This document shows positions 22,111 to 34,037 of a stretch of 64,000 nucleotides of DNA, piece by piece. The position numbers and the translations under genes are program-made. The DNA is from Stenopsyche tienmushanensis. Lineage: Eukaryota; Arthropoda; Insecta; Trichoptera; Stenopsychidae. The DNA lies in NCBI GenBank assembly GCA_008973525.1, contig WACJ01000399.1, positions 1-64,000 of the forward strand. Direction: 5' to 3'. The number at the start of each line of letters is the position of its first letter. Positions within the stretch are counted from its first letter, which is position 1. The notes beneath the pieces are model-generated. The model searched no databases and was not told the DNA's origin. It saw only the letters and a list, made by a program, of their open reading frames with translations.

Positions 22111-22229
22111 TTTTTTATTTAATATTTTTTTTAAAACAACAACCGCCATCTATACGTTAGGTTGGGTACTTTTGGGTATTATTTTAAAATACACATTATC
22201 TGTTTATGGTTAAAATTGTGATACTTTCT

Positions 22230-23620
22230 ACTAAAATAAAATGGCTTATTTCATTTGAAAAAACGTCATGTGTAAATATTATACAGTACTAACATTCAGG
22301 CTTCACATTTGGATGATTCTATGTATTTATGTACATAGAAAAAATGCGCAGATCTGCCGCGCATTGAAAGGATTAAAATTTATTGCGTCTCAAATCGTCA
22401 ATATTTTTCAATACAATAAATAATTATGTGTTTTTTTTAAGTTGCTTTAAGCTTATTAAAACATTTTTTATTCAGTATTTTTGTGCGAAATAAGACATTT
22501 TAATTAATAAGTGGGCTTTCATGTCATAAGAAATAATCTTCTTAAATCATTGCTCTTTCATAATGACCTTTTAACAGAAAGCGTAATCGATATGATGTAT
22601 TAGATTCGTATGTTAATACATTAGTATGAATGGTTATTAGTACGAATACAAAGAATGAATGGTTCATTATATAAATAATGTAATCATCTTTGTTCGGAGT
22701 ATGAAGATTTAATATCAAAAAAAAATGTTTATTAAGCATAATCCTTCTTGATGGATGTTCCCCTTGCTCCTAACGAAGCGGCTTACGCAATCACTATTTT
22801 TGAAGTATAGCAGCAAGAAAAAGAGGAACCGCACCATATTCCATCCATATGGTCGTAATGATATTTGATAATAGTCACGGTACATTAAAAACAATTTACA
22901 TTAATCAAAACGGAACGTAGACAAGTTGCCAATTATGCATTTGGTCAGATATCATGTTTCAGTAATCAGTTCTGTGAATTTTTCGTTGAATAGAGACTCG
23001 CAGAATTTATCAGCAATGGCGTAATCAATTTTGTCGGATGAGTTGAAAAACTCGCATGCTTTTTTGTTGTTATATTATATTAATTAGTCGGTACAAAATG
23101 ATAAAAGCCGATAAGGTCGAAGCCGCATGCCATTCGGTAATCATAAAAGATTGTACTAGACTTTGCGGTGCCCAGTTGTTGTGTTCTGACCGCTTTGATG
23201 AAAGCCGTACTAAAATATTCCATCAAGTCCTGATAAGTGGCACCTTATTTATTATTACGGAGCTGTTAGTTCTAGAAGCACATAAAATGATGTAACTGGT
23301 CGGTGGAATCACAAAAGCGTAATAAAGTCGGATTCTTAATTCTGTGGATTGCCAATAACCACAATAATGGAAAGTCTTTTTCTAGGGAATCTCCTAACGC
23401 AATGGCGATTTTTCTCATTAAGGTGAAAAACCCATATTAAATATTGAATATGTTCATTAAATATTGCAATTGATTATATAGATGATCATATAAATGTATG
23501 TAAAAATGCGTGTAAGGGTTGAAATAATTTATACCCAAAGGTTACACAAGAAAAGTGGACTGAAATTTGGCCATATTAACATTACGAACATCTTTCTATA
23601 ACGTCTTCCCGATGACAACT
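22230..23620. other. Spacer with no supported gene
   Basis: Includes a 79-codon plus-strand frame at 23056 that carries no recognisable domain and has no splice context. I do not call it a gene. Confidence 0.3.
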
Positions 23621-23629
23621 GTCTAAATG

Positions 23630-23766
23630 TCGTCCGTGTTCATCCCATGCATTATAATATCGTCCTGACAGATAAGTGGATTTGTACGGAAGATAAGTGG
23701 CAGATAAGCAAATATAGCATCTAAGACTATGAAGATTTTAAACTAGCTCACTACTCAAAGGGTTAA
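23630..23766. mobile_element. Terminal part of family D element (inverted)
   Basis: The inverse reads TTAACCCTTTGAGTAGTGAG, then ATCTTCATAGTCTTAGATGC and GCTTATCTGCCACTTATC. This matches the left end of family D at 9602 and 26216. The rest of the element is missing. Confidence 0.65.
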
Positions 23767-23834
23767 ATATATTTGACTAATATGACTTACATAGCAACTG
23801 TCTAATAAATCATTATCATTATATTGTAACCACA

Positions 23835-24020
23835 AACAGTTCACTGCAGAATTAGGGCCTCTTCAATATTCATCTACAGGAAGAGGTTATATTCTATTCG
23901 TCTATATCATAAATTCACCTCCATGTCGCTCGATATTGAAGATAGCATGACCTACGAGTTTCATTTAGAACGCTCACCCAGCGGGCCACCTGGATGAAAG
24001 TGTTGAAGGACGCTTTCACG
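23835..24020. repeat. Dispersed repeat family C, copy 1
   Basis: Shared with 52045-52180 (inverted) and 62570-62760. Blocks are CTCGATATTGAAGATAGCAT and CTCACCCAGCGGGCCACCTG. A variant end (TGCGGGCCATCAGAGTGAAC with ATCGAAGGGCGCTTTCATGC) is at 24619-24665, after the hAT derivative, suggesting the hAT copy inserted into or next to it. Class unknown. Confidence 0.55.
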
Positions 24021-24119
24021 ACAATTTCAATAGGGAGTGTGGAATCTTGTTGATTTTACTGGAAAGGGCTTTCTGGAGTACAGAGAGCTCAGTCCTCCCT
24101 TCCTCAGGAAAACTTTTAA

Positions 24120-24615
24120 TATAAAATATAGCTTGAAGGCAAAAGAATTTTATTTATTTAAGAAAAGATAAAAATACAAATCAAAAATAGATAAATAATA
24201 CACTAAAAAATTCAAATATTATTTTGAAAATATGTCCGAAATAACATTAAAGCATGGAGTGTTTCGTCATTTCTCCACACTCGTTGGAGGTATCGTCATC
24301 AGATATTTAAATGCTAGTTCGAGTTGATGACCGCGTGAGTCCCCATTTTCGTATAACACCATCAATGTGACTGATAAAATTCCTTTCTGCTTAGACACGG
24401 ACTAAAACTCGCAAAATTCCCGATTTCCCGACAAATTATTTATTTCCGTCGCTGCAGATGAATAATGATATACTATAATATTTTGATGTGATTCGTAATT
24501 ATATTACGGAGGAATACAAAAATTCTGAACCCCGTATCTATTATATTTCATATCGATATTCCCATTATTAGAGTCGAGGTGTAGTAAATACATCACCGGT
24601 AGGGAACGGTTAATA
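24120..24615 (-). mobile_element. hAT-type deletion derivative
   Basis: Collinear with the 40.5-kb copy at its 3' side (AATATTATTTTGAAAATATG near 24215) and with the 4.9-kb copy over 24393-24610 (AACTCGCAAAATTCCCGATT and AATTATATTACGGAGGAATA). The transposase tail seen in the 40-kb copy is replaced here by unrelated sequence at 24270-24390 that also occurs inverted near 28815-28920. It is therefore an internally rearranged derivative. Confidence 0.6.
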
Positions 24616-24669
24616 TAACATGCGGGCCATCAGAGTGAACTCATCGAAGGGCGCTTTCATGCATCTTCG

Positions 24670-26100
24670 ATATATAATTTAAAAAGATCGGATCTCAAAA
24701 TGTAAATGTATCAAGATTTAATAACGTTCATAATGGCGGAATAGCGGGAAATTTTGTTATCGAATTTACTTAGCAATATCACAATGAATTTTATTAAGGG
24801 AAGCGTTTTTAAATATTTTGTTAAAAATCACCCAAATAATGCTTTTTAATGTCTATTGGGTCTAAAATAAATAAGATTTTTTGGGGGAGAAAAGTCAGCA
24901 GACATATGTAATACGACGACATAGCGCAAATTTATTTTATCTTAGCAGGGATGGAGCAATCTTTTAACAAAAATAAGCCAAATTTATATAGCCACAAAGA
25001 AAAAGAGCGTCGACCACAAAAACACCAAATGAAAATTATATTTATGTGTGCAATTTTCACTTAGGGGTTGATTACCAACAAAGACGCCTTGCCTGCGCAA
25101 TGCGATTTTTTCTCCACATTTTTTGTGTTGATCAATGATACATTAGTTCTTCATGAATTTTAAATAAAAATATTTACTAGGATAGATGTAGTCAAAGGCT
25201 TCAGCTAGGAAAATTTCAGCATTCATAAATAAGCATTTCAGAACGTAAGTAGTTTGCTCGAAGCGGCTCAAAAGCGAGGAACGATTTTTAAGGCAAAAAC
25301 TACGACAAACGGAATCTGTAAAAAGGTGCCATTAATGTAGAAATGAAATGTTATTTCATTTTCATGATTTATTAGTGTTTGAGTCGACAAAATTGGGCAT
25401 CAATCATTCACAATGGGATTAAGCATCGGGAACTATTCGAGGAGAAACATGTGTTCGGCCGTACGAATACGTTAGCCCGAAGTCCAGCACGAATTTATCG
25501 CTCTAATGCAGTCGCTATTGTGTTTTATTTTATTTGAGAAAAACTTCAATAAACTCTGCTGTTAGTGTGGCTAAATTATGATTCTAAATTGGGACTATGG
25601 AGGGCTTTTGTTTGGATGTCCTGCTTATCTTTGAATCCCAACTGCGCAATGAGAGCAGCTGTCACGGCTTTTTATTCATCTTATTTTACTATGTAAACAA
25701 CTCTACTATCGTCGAAGAGATTAAAATTTAGTATATGTTAGCTGTGTTTAACATGTATGAACACATCGTGTGTTTGATTAGATTCGAACTTTTGAAAGCA
25801 TAAAAATGTCAATTTTTTGTTGAGATAATGTGGATTTTTTATTGCCCTTATCAATTTTTAACATTACATGGATGAATGCATCAAAGAAGTATGATTTCAT
25901 TGTTCTTGAAAATACAATAAGAATGTACTATTTACTTCGTTTGTAATGGTGTCATGAAATTTTACCCTACATATAAAATTGTATTTCTTTATTTTCTTTA
26001 ATAGTATTCCTAATATCAGCAAATCTTACCACAATTGTGTTGCTTGCAATTATGCAATTGTTTTCTGGAAAAAATTAAATATGCTGTAAACTTAATGCAT
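24670..26100. other. AT-rich spacer, nothing recognised
   Basis: No supported gene or repeat. Confidence 0.35.
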
Positions 26101-26106
26101 TGAAAT

Positions 26107-26180
26107 ACAGTCAACCCTCCTATATCGTTCACTTCGTTTATGACGTCCCATGAAAATGATTGCTAAAGGCTATCTCAAAA
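26107..26180. mobile_element. Half of pogo-like miniature element
   Basis: CAGTCAACCCTCCTATATCG matches the left end of the elements at 29682 and 54883. The right end is not present, and a family D element begins at 26216. Confidence 0.5.
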
Positions 26181-26215
26181 AAAACCCATTAAAACATCAT
26201 AAAAATGGGAAATGA

Positions 26216-26659
26216 TTAAACCTTTATAAACTTGAGTAATGAACTAATTTAAAATATTCATAATCTTAGATGCTATATTTGCTTGACCGCCACTTATCGT
26301 CATACAAGTCCACTTATCTGTGAGGATCACCGCACCGTGTATGAAGCTAGTATTTAAATAAATAAACACTATCGATAGCACACAATATTTGGTCATTTCT
26401 TTGCATAAACATAAACAATGCACTTGAAATCGATTCATTCTATTATTAACATATCATTATTAGTAGATGAATTTTGTTTAACGATCTATAAAATCACATG
26501 ATGTACGCAACATACTCTCTCCGTCTCTTTTTCTTTCCAAACTCAACATGCAAGACACTTTCTGTTTCTTTTTGTCTCCGAGCTAAACGTGTAAGAAAGC
26601 TCTTTATGAGTCATTAGAATGTGGACACAACATTGTGTCTTTCCTCTTTGATGGGTTAA
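26216..26659. mobile_element. piggyBac-type TTAA element, family D
   Basis: A 444-bp copy flanked by TTAA. The left end TTAAACCTTTATAAACTTGA runs into TAATCTTAGATGCTATATTT. The core AAATAAATAAACACTATCGA lies near 26357. The right end CCTCTTTGATGGGTTAA is an approximate inverse of the left. Directly to its right GGCAGGGAAACTACCTTATT repeats a segment of the fragment at 8905. Non-coding. Confidence 0.65.
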
Positions 26660-26870
26660 TATAATACTGGATGCGGCAGGGAAACTACCTTATTTGAAAC
26701 GCTTGTTATACGTAGTTAAATGCCGTATACAGCGAGGTATGGGTATACTTAAATGAAAAATAAACTATTCATTTTTAGCGTCGTGTTGACGATGATCATA
26801 ATCAATTTGTATATAATTAAATAATTTAAAAAAATATTTTCAACATTTCCTTATATCATATATTAATTGC

Positions 26871-26982
26871 ATCGCTCAATAAGTTCGTAGGATTATTTTT
26901 GAAGGAATTGCAAAAAAAATACCTCAAATAATGAAAAAAAAAGTTTGAAATGAAGATAAATCCTACGAACTTATTGAGCGAT
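26871..26982. mobile_element. Mariner-derived miniature element
   Basis: A 112-bp element with almost perfect inverted ends: CGCTCAATAAGTTCGTAGGA on the left and TCCTACGAACTTATTGAGCG on the right. These are the termini of the mariner at 51240-52037. The short AT-rich interior has no coding capacity. It is the best preserved of the two miniature derivatives. Confidence 0.85.
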
Positions 26983-26989
26983 GTGATGC

Positions 26990-27700
26990 TAAATATTTTT
27001 TTCAGATTTCCCTATAATCATCCAGGTGTTCCAAGTCGAGTACGATTCAAAATTACCAGAAGACATAGTGATTTCTATTAACAAATTTTTAAATTAGCAT
27101 AGGGTTATTAAAGGCGACCCTGTACGAATATATTGATCCTTTTTTTACTTCGTATTAAGCCCTTATAACAAGTATTGGGTTTACATTCGTTATAAAAAAA
27201 AGGATTATTATTGTATCTTTTAAATTAATGAGTGAACAGTATGTAGCATTAATTAACAAGATGTATCGAGCAAATGATGTAAAATTATGATAGTATTTGT
27301 ATTTGTACATAGGAAATTGTGGTCATTTTCGGATGGTATTTTTTTATTTTGCCAATAGAACATAGACATTTTTCTAATTAGCACATTAATTAGAAGAAAT
27401 TGCGTCGTTCCGTTGTTATCCCGAGATACTGTCATTCAATTCAGCGACGTTTACAATGATCCATATGAAATACATGAACCGTAATGGTAAAGCAATAAAG
27501 AAATAATTATCTCAACATAATTACGCTTTTCAATTTGAGATAAGCCCTTATCGTGCAATTGCGTAAAACTACCAACAGATAAAGGAAAATCAATTAAAGC
27601 GTAATAAATTGTTTTTTTTAAGGAATTCAACTGATTGCGTTTTGTGGTGTATATTAAATTAAAAACATAATTCGCCCGAGATATGAAATGTTTTCAACAT
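26990..27700. other. AT-rich spacer, nothing recognised
   Basis: No supported gene or repeat. Confidence 0.35.
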
Positions 27701-28260
27701 TGATGATTGTGGTCATTAGGCAATGACGCATAGAGGGACTCTCGACCTTTTATTCGCGTATTACGCATCGTCCTCAAATCGCGTAATTTTACGCGATCGG
27801 CTAAATTTGCGTAGTACTCGGCTAGGAAAAATAACTCCATGTGCAAAATTCGATATTAAATTATTGGTGTAAAGCGCAATTTACGAGTGGGAGTTTAAGC
27901 CCCTACCGGGAGGGATCGTGTCATCGCGTTTAGCCCGTGCGGCGTTTTTCCGCTTTAATGAGCCGATAACCGTTTTGCCAAGTTTTAAATTTTAATTTTC
28001 ATCGCTATCGGCGCACAGAGCAGTGTGCACAGCTCAGCAATTGCATGACCCGTGCATCAAATTTTGCAGTCAAATTTATGCACTATTACGTGCGCATGCA
28101 TGCGCCTGCATCGCGCTAAACACATGCAGTATGTGCTTCAGACATACACCCCAATGGGCATCATCGATATGCTACCCTTAGCTGGTAAAAAAATTTGCTT
28201 TATGCCATTTTATGGAGGAAAAATCTCCATAGAGAAACACAAATGAAATCCTATCACCAA
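27701..28260. other. GC-richer single-copy patch, nature unknown
   Basis: CpG-rich compared with its surroundings and without repeat relatives in this window. Includes the palindrome-like GTGCGCATGCATGCGCCTGC near 28091. No protein frame was recognised. It could be regulatory or an old GC-rich transposon end. Confidence 0.2.
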
Positions 28261-28330
28261 TCCATAAATGAGCGATAACTAAACGTATTGAAGCATACGA
28301 CACACAATTGACCGAATGGGTCACAATTAG

Positions 28331-28930
28331 GGAAGCCAATCCCGGGCTTCCGGGCAGTTTTAGGTGCTCATGAATCCCGGGAGTAGTAAATGTAAATCAG
28401 GATTGAATTTTTAATTAACAGAAATCGTACACCTCACCAGCACGTTGAACGCTACTAAATCGAGACATTCCCGCCAAAATCTGGATGCTTTGACGGTGTC
28501 ATTACTACTAATTCGCGAGCTTAGACGACGCCTAGGAGCGGTAACTATCTATATCTATTCAAATTTTCATACTAACCTTTCCCTACCGGTGATGTATTTA
28601 CTACACCTCGACTCTAATATTGGGAATATCGATATGAAATATAATAAATACGGGGTTCAGAATTTTTGTATTCCTCCGTAATATAATTATGAATCACATC
28701 AAAGTATTATAGTATATAAGTATTCATCTGCAGTGACGGAAATAAATAATTTGTCGGGAAATCGGGAATTTTGCCAGTTTTAGTCCATGTCTCAGCAGAA
28801 TTTTATCAGTCACATTGATGGTGTTATACGAAAATAGGGGCTCACGCCGTCATCAACTCGGACTATAATTTAAATATCTGATGACGATACCTCCAACGAA
28901 TGTGGAGCTTTCTGATAGTTTGTGCGGCAC
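28331..28930 (+). mobile_element. hAT-type deletion derivative
   Basis: Starts TAGGGAAGCCAATCCCGGGC, a typical hAT-like end with GC-rich subterminal repeats (CCCGGGCTTCCGGG). The shared core runs inverted relative to the 4.8- and 24-kb copies: TTTCCCTACCGGTGATGTAT near 28577 to TCGGGAATTTTGCCAGTTTT near 28762. ACCAGCACGTTGAACGCTAC near 28435 also occurs inverted near 40950. No intact right end was found. The 78-codon frame at 28445 lies in the shared non-coding part. Confidence 0.6.
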
Positions 28931-28939
28931 CTACTTATC

Positions 28940-29680
28940 CAGCATATTTTTTATTCCTATTTCGACATTATTTTAACTTTGGAAGCTCTGAAAGTAATTT
29001 TCTTTAAACAAATTGCATAGGGTTTATGTGTAAAACCTAGCAAAAGACACCCCTAATCGCTCAAAAAAATATGTCTGTCCATTCGTCAAACATCTTATAT
29101 ATAAAATATATAAACAAATAGAAACATTAATTTTGACTTGAAAATTACTATTAATTTATGTTACATATATTTATGGTATGCAATCATAGATGATGTGAAA
29201 AATCACATAAAAATTAGAAGCATTTGAATAAATGTGCTATATGTTGATAAAGTCACCGATGATAATGCATAAAATTGCATAAATAAAGGAAAAGTGATGG
29301 ACATTTCATTAGATAAGATATATAAATCTCACAGAAAAATTACTGCAAAAATATTGGAAATATGTGTAGTGATTTTAAAATCAAATTGCATAATATACAT
29401 ACTTGTCATTCATTAAAAAACAGTTATACTGTGTGGAATAATATTAATATAAGGAAACGTTTGTTTGATGATTTTCTATTGTTAAAAATTACTCATTTAA
29501 CTATATTTACAGTCTGACAGAAATTATGAAATATTGTCGTTAATGATAATTATTGAAAATTTGTAACATCATGCATTAAAAATGATGATGGGCAGGTCAT
29601 AATGCAAGGCAAATGAACAATCAATTGATCAATTATCAGAATGTCAATTTCTTTACAATCGGTATTTTTAATAATAAAGA
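28940..29680. other. AT-rich spacer with minor repeat similarity
   Basis: ACTTTGGAAGCTCTGAAAGT near 28976 and CACATAAACCCTATGC-like sequence (inverse, near 29020) also occur near 50600 and 35190. This suggests pieces of one more low-copy repeat (termed E here). Confidence 0.3.
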
Positions 29681-29681
29681 T

Positions 29682-29779
29682 ACAATCAACCCTTCTATAG
29701 CGTCGAGATAGGGACCATGCTATAGAAAGTAAGGTATCCATACATAATCGGTATGGATGCTATAGGAGGAATGACTGTA
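29682..29779. mobile_element. pogo-like miniature element
   Basis: A roughly 98-bp element with inverted ends: ACAATCAACCCTTCTATAGC on the left and GCTATAGGAGGAATGACTGT on the right, flanked by T/TA. Its ends resemble pogo/Tigger termini. A longer relative lies at 54883-55084 and fragments lie at 21379 and 26107. Confidence 0.7.
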
Positions 29780-29831
29780 AGCTTATTTTTATTTTCCTGT
29801 TTCAACTCCCATTTTTTCTATTCCATTCTTC

Positions 29832-29848
29832 AAAAAAAAAAAAAAAAA
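29832..29848. repeat. A(17) run
   Basis: A homopolymer of 17 A. No adjacent retrotransposon feature was seen. Confidence 0.9.
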
Positions 29849-29849
29849 C

Positions 29850-31040
29850 ATGTTTTATTTATAAATTTAGATTACTTTAAATTTATATCATTATAGTCCT
29901 CAGTTAAAATAATTACCAAAGGGTATTACAAAGGAAATCAACGTAAATCATCCCTTTGATGAGTATGCCCGCATATGCTGCGGGTAGTACTCTATAGTGT
30001 TTTATTTACAATGCCACGCATGTGCGGGTATTTCTAAAAGAATATTATTTATTAAAATTATAATGTCAGACGTCACATTTACGATATGTTTATTGTTTTG
30101 TCACGTTTCAATTCATTCTCCAACGAAGTTTCATGAACAAAAATAATCGATTATTAAAAATATTGAAAAAAATAGCCAACCCAATAATCCACTTAAGGGG
30201 CTAAGAAAATACTTGTTTTTCGTCCAAATTCAAAGCACTTTTGATAGTCTAGTTCATTTTTATTGAATTCTCGAGTACGAAATCAAATGTCGCTTGAAAG
30301 TCAACATTAAATCACTATATCCATACATCAATAATTAACACGCAGTTCGCTTCCGATGGTATTCAATTAGTAGGTCGAAAAAGTTCAATCTTCTCGTGAG
30401 TCATCGTCCATCTAATATGCCATACAGCGATCATAATTTAATACAGTTTTATCGAACAAGAATTAATAATTACGTATCAAAACATTTACTGTTACGATCA
30501 TTTTAATAATTAGCTCCAAAGAAAATTAATCTCGAAGGCTGCACTTTTCGTAGGCATAATTCAGCAAATACCTATTGATTACATCTCCATTACGTACCCC
30601 ACACTAATAATCATGTTTTCTTTTAGGCATTGAACGTCCGAGCCAATATACTAATTTGAGTAAAAAAATCATCATACTGGGAACGCATGATGCTCATCAT
30701 TTTAACGTATAATTGATTTCCTTCGACGATGATGAGTGTAGATTTTTGAAAATTATAATAGCCGTATTGATTTCGTTCACAGACGATCATCAGCTCCAAA
30801 TCAGTAATTATGGAGCTTATTCGGAACCGGTCAAAAAAGCGTGTAAACGGAACCGGTAGTCGGCTGAAGGATAATTAAAATATCAAATAACCGCTACGTC
30901 GTGAAAATGACTAACCCACTTAACGTTTTATCCATTTTGCTATTCACCAAACCGTTATGTACTTTTTCGAGCATGCAATATGATTCATTTGAATTAGTCA
31001 TTTTAAATATCGAATAAATCCATTACACGTGTCGACGAAG
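29850..31040. other. Single-copy spacer; two AACCGGT sites
   Basis: No repeat relatives. AACCGGTC at 30825 and AACCGGTA at 30851 sit 26 bp apart and resemble grainyhead-type binding sites (family consensus AACCGGTT). Function is speculative. Confidence 0.2.
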
Positions 31041-31265
31041 ACATAAATGCAATGCTCTTCATTTGTGCATATAAAAACGCAGCAGTGTGCATTTCAATGT
31101 CATCCTTATCAGGAAAACACGTGTATCAATTGGCATCGCTTATTATAATAAATGCTAATGAATTTCATTTCGAAAATAATAATATTTACATTGAATGTGC
31201 GTCTATTTTCCGTTATCGTATTGCATTCATGATTATGCAATTTTCAATTGCATAGCAATAAAAAA
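31041..31265. promoter_or_regulatory. Possible enhancer-like single-copy region
   Basis: Contains an octamer-like ATGCTAAT at 31152 and clustered TAAT/ATTA and TGCAT motifs without repeat relatives. Only motif clustering supports this. The two short frames here are not convincing. Confidence 0.12.
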
Positions 31266-31629
31266 CGATTTGTTCACATTTAAAAGTAATTAAAATCTTT
31301 AAACAAGGTCTCATTTGCAAGCTTATTAACAAGGGCTTCTTAACATTCATTTCATAAGAAGTTTGAAATAAAAACCTAGTCGTTTTCTTCATAAGGTTTA
31401 ACATATATAGGTATGAAAAATTTCTAGGGAGATATGGTAATTGCTAATGATATCTGGTGATTGCCTTGAATATTTAAATATGAGTTATTTTTCCTGGTTT
31501 TCATAATCAAAAAGTATAGTTTAAAGCACTATACCCGAGCTAAAATAATTATTTGTGTGATTATAACAACTTCTCAAAACATAGTCTATAGTTCATAAAT
31601 CAGTTTGAGTCATAAATAATTGCCGATTA

Positions 31630-31960
31630 TTTCCAAGCATTTATTTAGATTTATTAAAATAACAATACAATATTATTCTAATACATATTCACCATTATTA
31701 GTGATAACTTTCTCCTATTTTACTGGTAACTTATCAATACCCTCTTCATAAAAAGTATTATGATAATTCTATTGTTGATTGACATGATTTTTTTTCCAAT
31801 AACACCTTTAAAATGTCTTCATCATGGTAGGAAGGGCGATCCACCCTTGGTTCATCTTTCAGGGTCTCATCTCCCGAGCAAAAATTTAAGAACCAATTTC
31901 TTAGCACCGTTGTCTTGTTTAAACTTTTTGATTTTACATTTTATGGATTAAAAAAAATAT
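31630..31960 (-). mobile_element. Internally deleted mariner
   Basis: Read on the minus strand, 31955 to about 31770 gives the N-terminal domain: NWFLNFCSGDETLKDEPRVD and YHDEDILKVLLEKKSCQST. These match the mariner helix-turn-helix linker (WFxxFxSGDxxLxDxPRxGRP). It then jumps directly to the C-terminus FYEEGIDKLPVK-EKVITNN, about 31735-31650. The catalytic core has been lost by one internal deletion between. Stops remain in both parts. Terminal repeats were not identified. The plus-strand 63-codon frame at 31760 is its antisense. Confidence 0.75.
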
Positions 31961-32189
31961 TATAACTAAGATGCCATACGGTTAGCTATTGTCGAAAGAC
32001 TGATAAGAATCATATCTATCCAATGATACCCTATATTTACCAATATGCATGACTCATCAAGGATAAAACAGAATACTTATAACGGCTTCTTTTCGCCGGC
32101 AACTATTTATGATTCAACCTAATATGCAAAGATAAGACATTTTTATAGTCTATTGAAAACTATAGCAAAGCTATATTGTTAAATCAATT

Positions 32190-32560
32190 AATACATTTAA
32201 AAGCTTCGAAAGTTCAGATAGTATTTTGGATTTAGTGGACGAAATATAATACTCCTGCATGAGAAAGCAAGGCCACATGTTACTTCGGTTACGAACAACT
32301 TAAGAACATGGACGAGAAGTTTTGCCTCATCCAGCCTATTCACCGAACTTGCTTCCAACAGATTATCACTTCTTCTGTCTGACAAATGATCAAGTTTTGC
32401 TATAGTGGGTTAAATGTTAAATTCTTATTACAATGGTTCGGATTCAAATCCAGATTGTGAAAAAATTATCACTAAATTTTGGAAAATCACTCAATATTCT
32501 TAATCAACTCAAGATTCAATATTACGTTAAAAAATATCATAGAATTGTAAATATTGTTCG
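32190..32560 (+). mobile_element. Mariner transposase remnant
   Basis: Plus-strand frames give ARPHVTSVTN near 32270 (family form DNARPHxA), then EVLPHPAYSPNLLPTDYHFF near 32312-32375. This is the block holding the third catalytic Asp, here TDYHFF. Frameshifts separate the two, and the N-terminal half is absent. It ends before the TTAA element at 32771. Confidence 0.7.
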
Positions 32561-33013
32561 GGTGATACAGTTTATCGGCACTTTATAGATAATTAGCCTT
32601 ACTGAAAATAATTTATAGTTTAAGTAGGCGTTGACGATCAAAAAAATGGGTAAATACTCATATAAATATCAAAGTTTACGAATTTTTACGTTTTAGTGTT
32701 TGTTAATTTGCAACCGCATTTTCAAAATAGATGAATATTAGCTTCATATTTAATGTCTGATTTTGATATATTAACACATTCATGTCGGATGACGCGTATA
32801 TGCGTCTTTAACCATTAAAAAACTATTGCGAAATTTTTTGGTTCTTATTAAAATAAAACAAATAAGTACGCGTTGTGCAACAGATGATGCTACTTCTTGC
32901 CTACTTTTTTTCAGTGATGGAATCAAGAAGCTTTCTATACGATTCTTATAAAGGGAACTATATAGAAAAATAAGGTACTCCATTTGTATTTTTATATTTC
33001 ACTAATAAATTTG

Positions 33014-34037
33014 TACAGCAAAATTCCGGGTTATATTTGAATCACCCGTGGTAATCCGGCCCCGGTATAATCCGGCGCCCCCTGTAGTCCGACATCCTAA
33101 AACAAATATAGTGGACGGTAAAGCTTCGTCATTGTAAAAAATGCAAAAGTGTGATTCTGGATTATCTAAATCATAATGAATAATTTCGTAAGTTGGCAAG
33201 TGAGTACGGTGTAGGACGATCCACAATTTATGACGAAAAAAAAATTGCGAGAATCATCAGACATCATTGATGTGGGTCAGGTAAGAAGCAAACTTTCATG
33301 AAAGCTAAACATCCAGAAATGGAGAAAGCATTGTATACACTTAAACCTCTTTTTGTGCGACTTTTTTTTGTGCGATTTCGAAGCTATGCGGTTTTATTGA
33401 AGCATTTTTTTTTCAAGCAAAATAGGAAATAAATCATCAACACTAACCGAAATTTGAAAAAAAAATATAATTTGAGATTGTGTAAATTATATTGCATCTG
33501 CTATCGCTGAATTACGACCACGCGCTTTATTCTGGTTTAGATTTTTTTTTGCATTTTTCCAATGTTTCGACTTTTAATAATACATTATCCAAAACTCCAG
33601 CTACTTAATAACTTTAAGCTACTAACTTTTTCCATGTAAGTCATAGCTTTTTTTGTGCGATTTTCCGCGGAAAACATCTACCGCACAAAAAAAGGTTTGA
33701 GTATATGTGGTTTATTCAGGAAAAAACAGGCATACACCTATTTCTGGACACATATTGGCCATGAAAGCAAAGTTGTTTTACAAGGAGATAATTAAAATCA
33801 AGATTTTGTAGCTAGCAAGGGATGGTTGGAACGTTTCAAAAATCGTTATAATGGAAACAGGTTTTTGTGTTTATAACTATGTATATTATACCATTTTCTC
33901 TTTTTTTAGATTACAAGTACTTTTTTCCAAAAAAATCCAGACTACAAAGGATCAGGGGCAGAACTCTATAGTCCTACAAATTGGATAATACGACAATGCC
34001 TTGTAAAACGTTTGTTGGATTATCGCGGGTCTACTGT
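33014..34037 (+). mobile_element. Tigger/pogo element nested in TTAA element
   Basis: The right end GGATTATCGCGGGTCTACTG is a standard Tigger terminus. The left end near 33014 (TACAGCAAAATTCCGGGTTA) is degraded. The plus strand encodes LASEYGVGRSTIYDEKKN (first helix-turn-helix, about 33196-33248) and KHPEMEKALY (about 33307-33336). After the nested element it encodes MWFIQEK, RHTPISGHILAMKAKLFYKE and DFVASKGWLERFKNRY (about 33706-33850), the second DNA-binding domain. The catalytic domain is missing. It is a deletion derivative with frameshifts. Confidence 0.8.
33338..33703. mobile_element. TA-flanked miniature element nested in Tigger
   Basis: A 366-bp element whose inverted ends are CACTTAAACCTCTTTTTGTG and CACAAAAAAAGGTTTGAGTA, flanked by TA duplications. 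Removing it with one TA restores the Tigger codons for ALYMWFIQE without a break, which fixes the boundaries. GTGCGATTT blocks are repeated inside. There is no coding capacity. The family (TA target) is Tc1/mariner-like, but no autonomous relative is in this window. Confidence 0.85.

Noticed and set aside
22016..22213. 65-codon frame beginning MSKRSIHLAHSFLM
   Set aside because: It is the antisense of the mariner KLCARWVPR block; the same antisense pattern occurs near 17.25 and 51.87 kb.
23056..23295. 79-codon plus-strand frame
   Set aside because: No domain recognised and no splice sites; kept only as part of the spacer description.
31760..31951. 63-codon plus-strand frame
   Set aside because: Antisense of a mariner N-terminal domain encoded on the minus strand.
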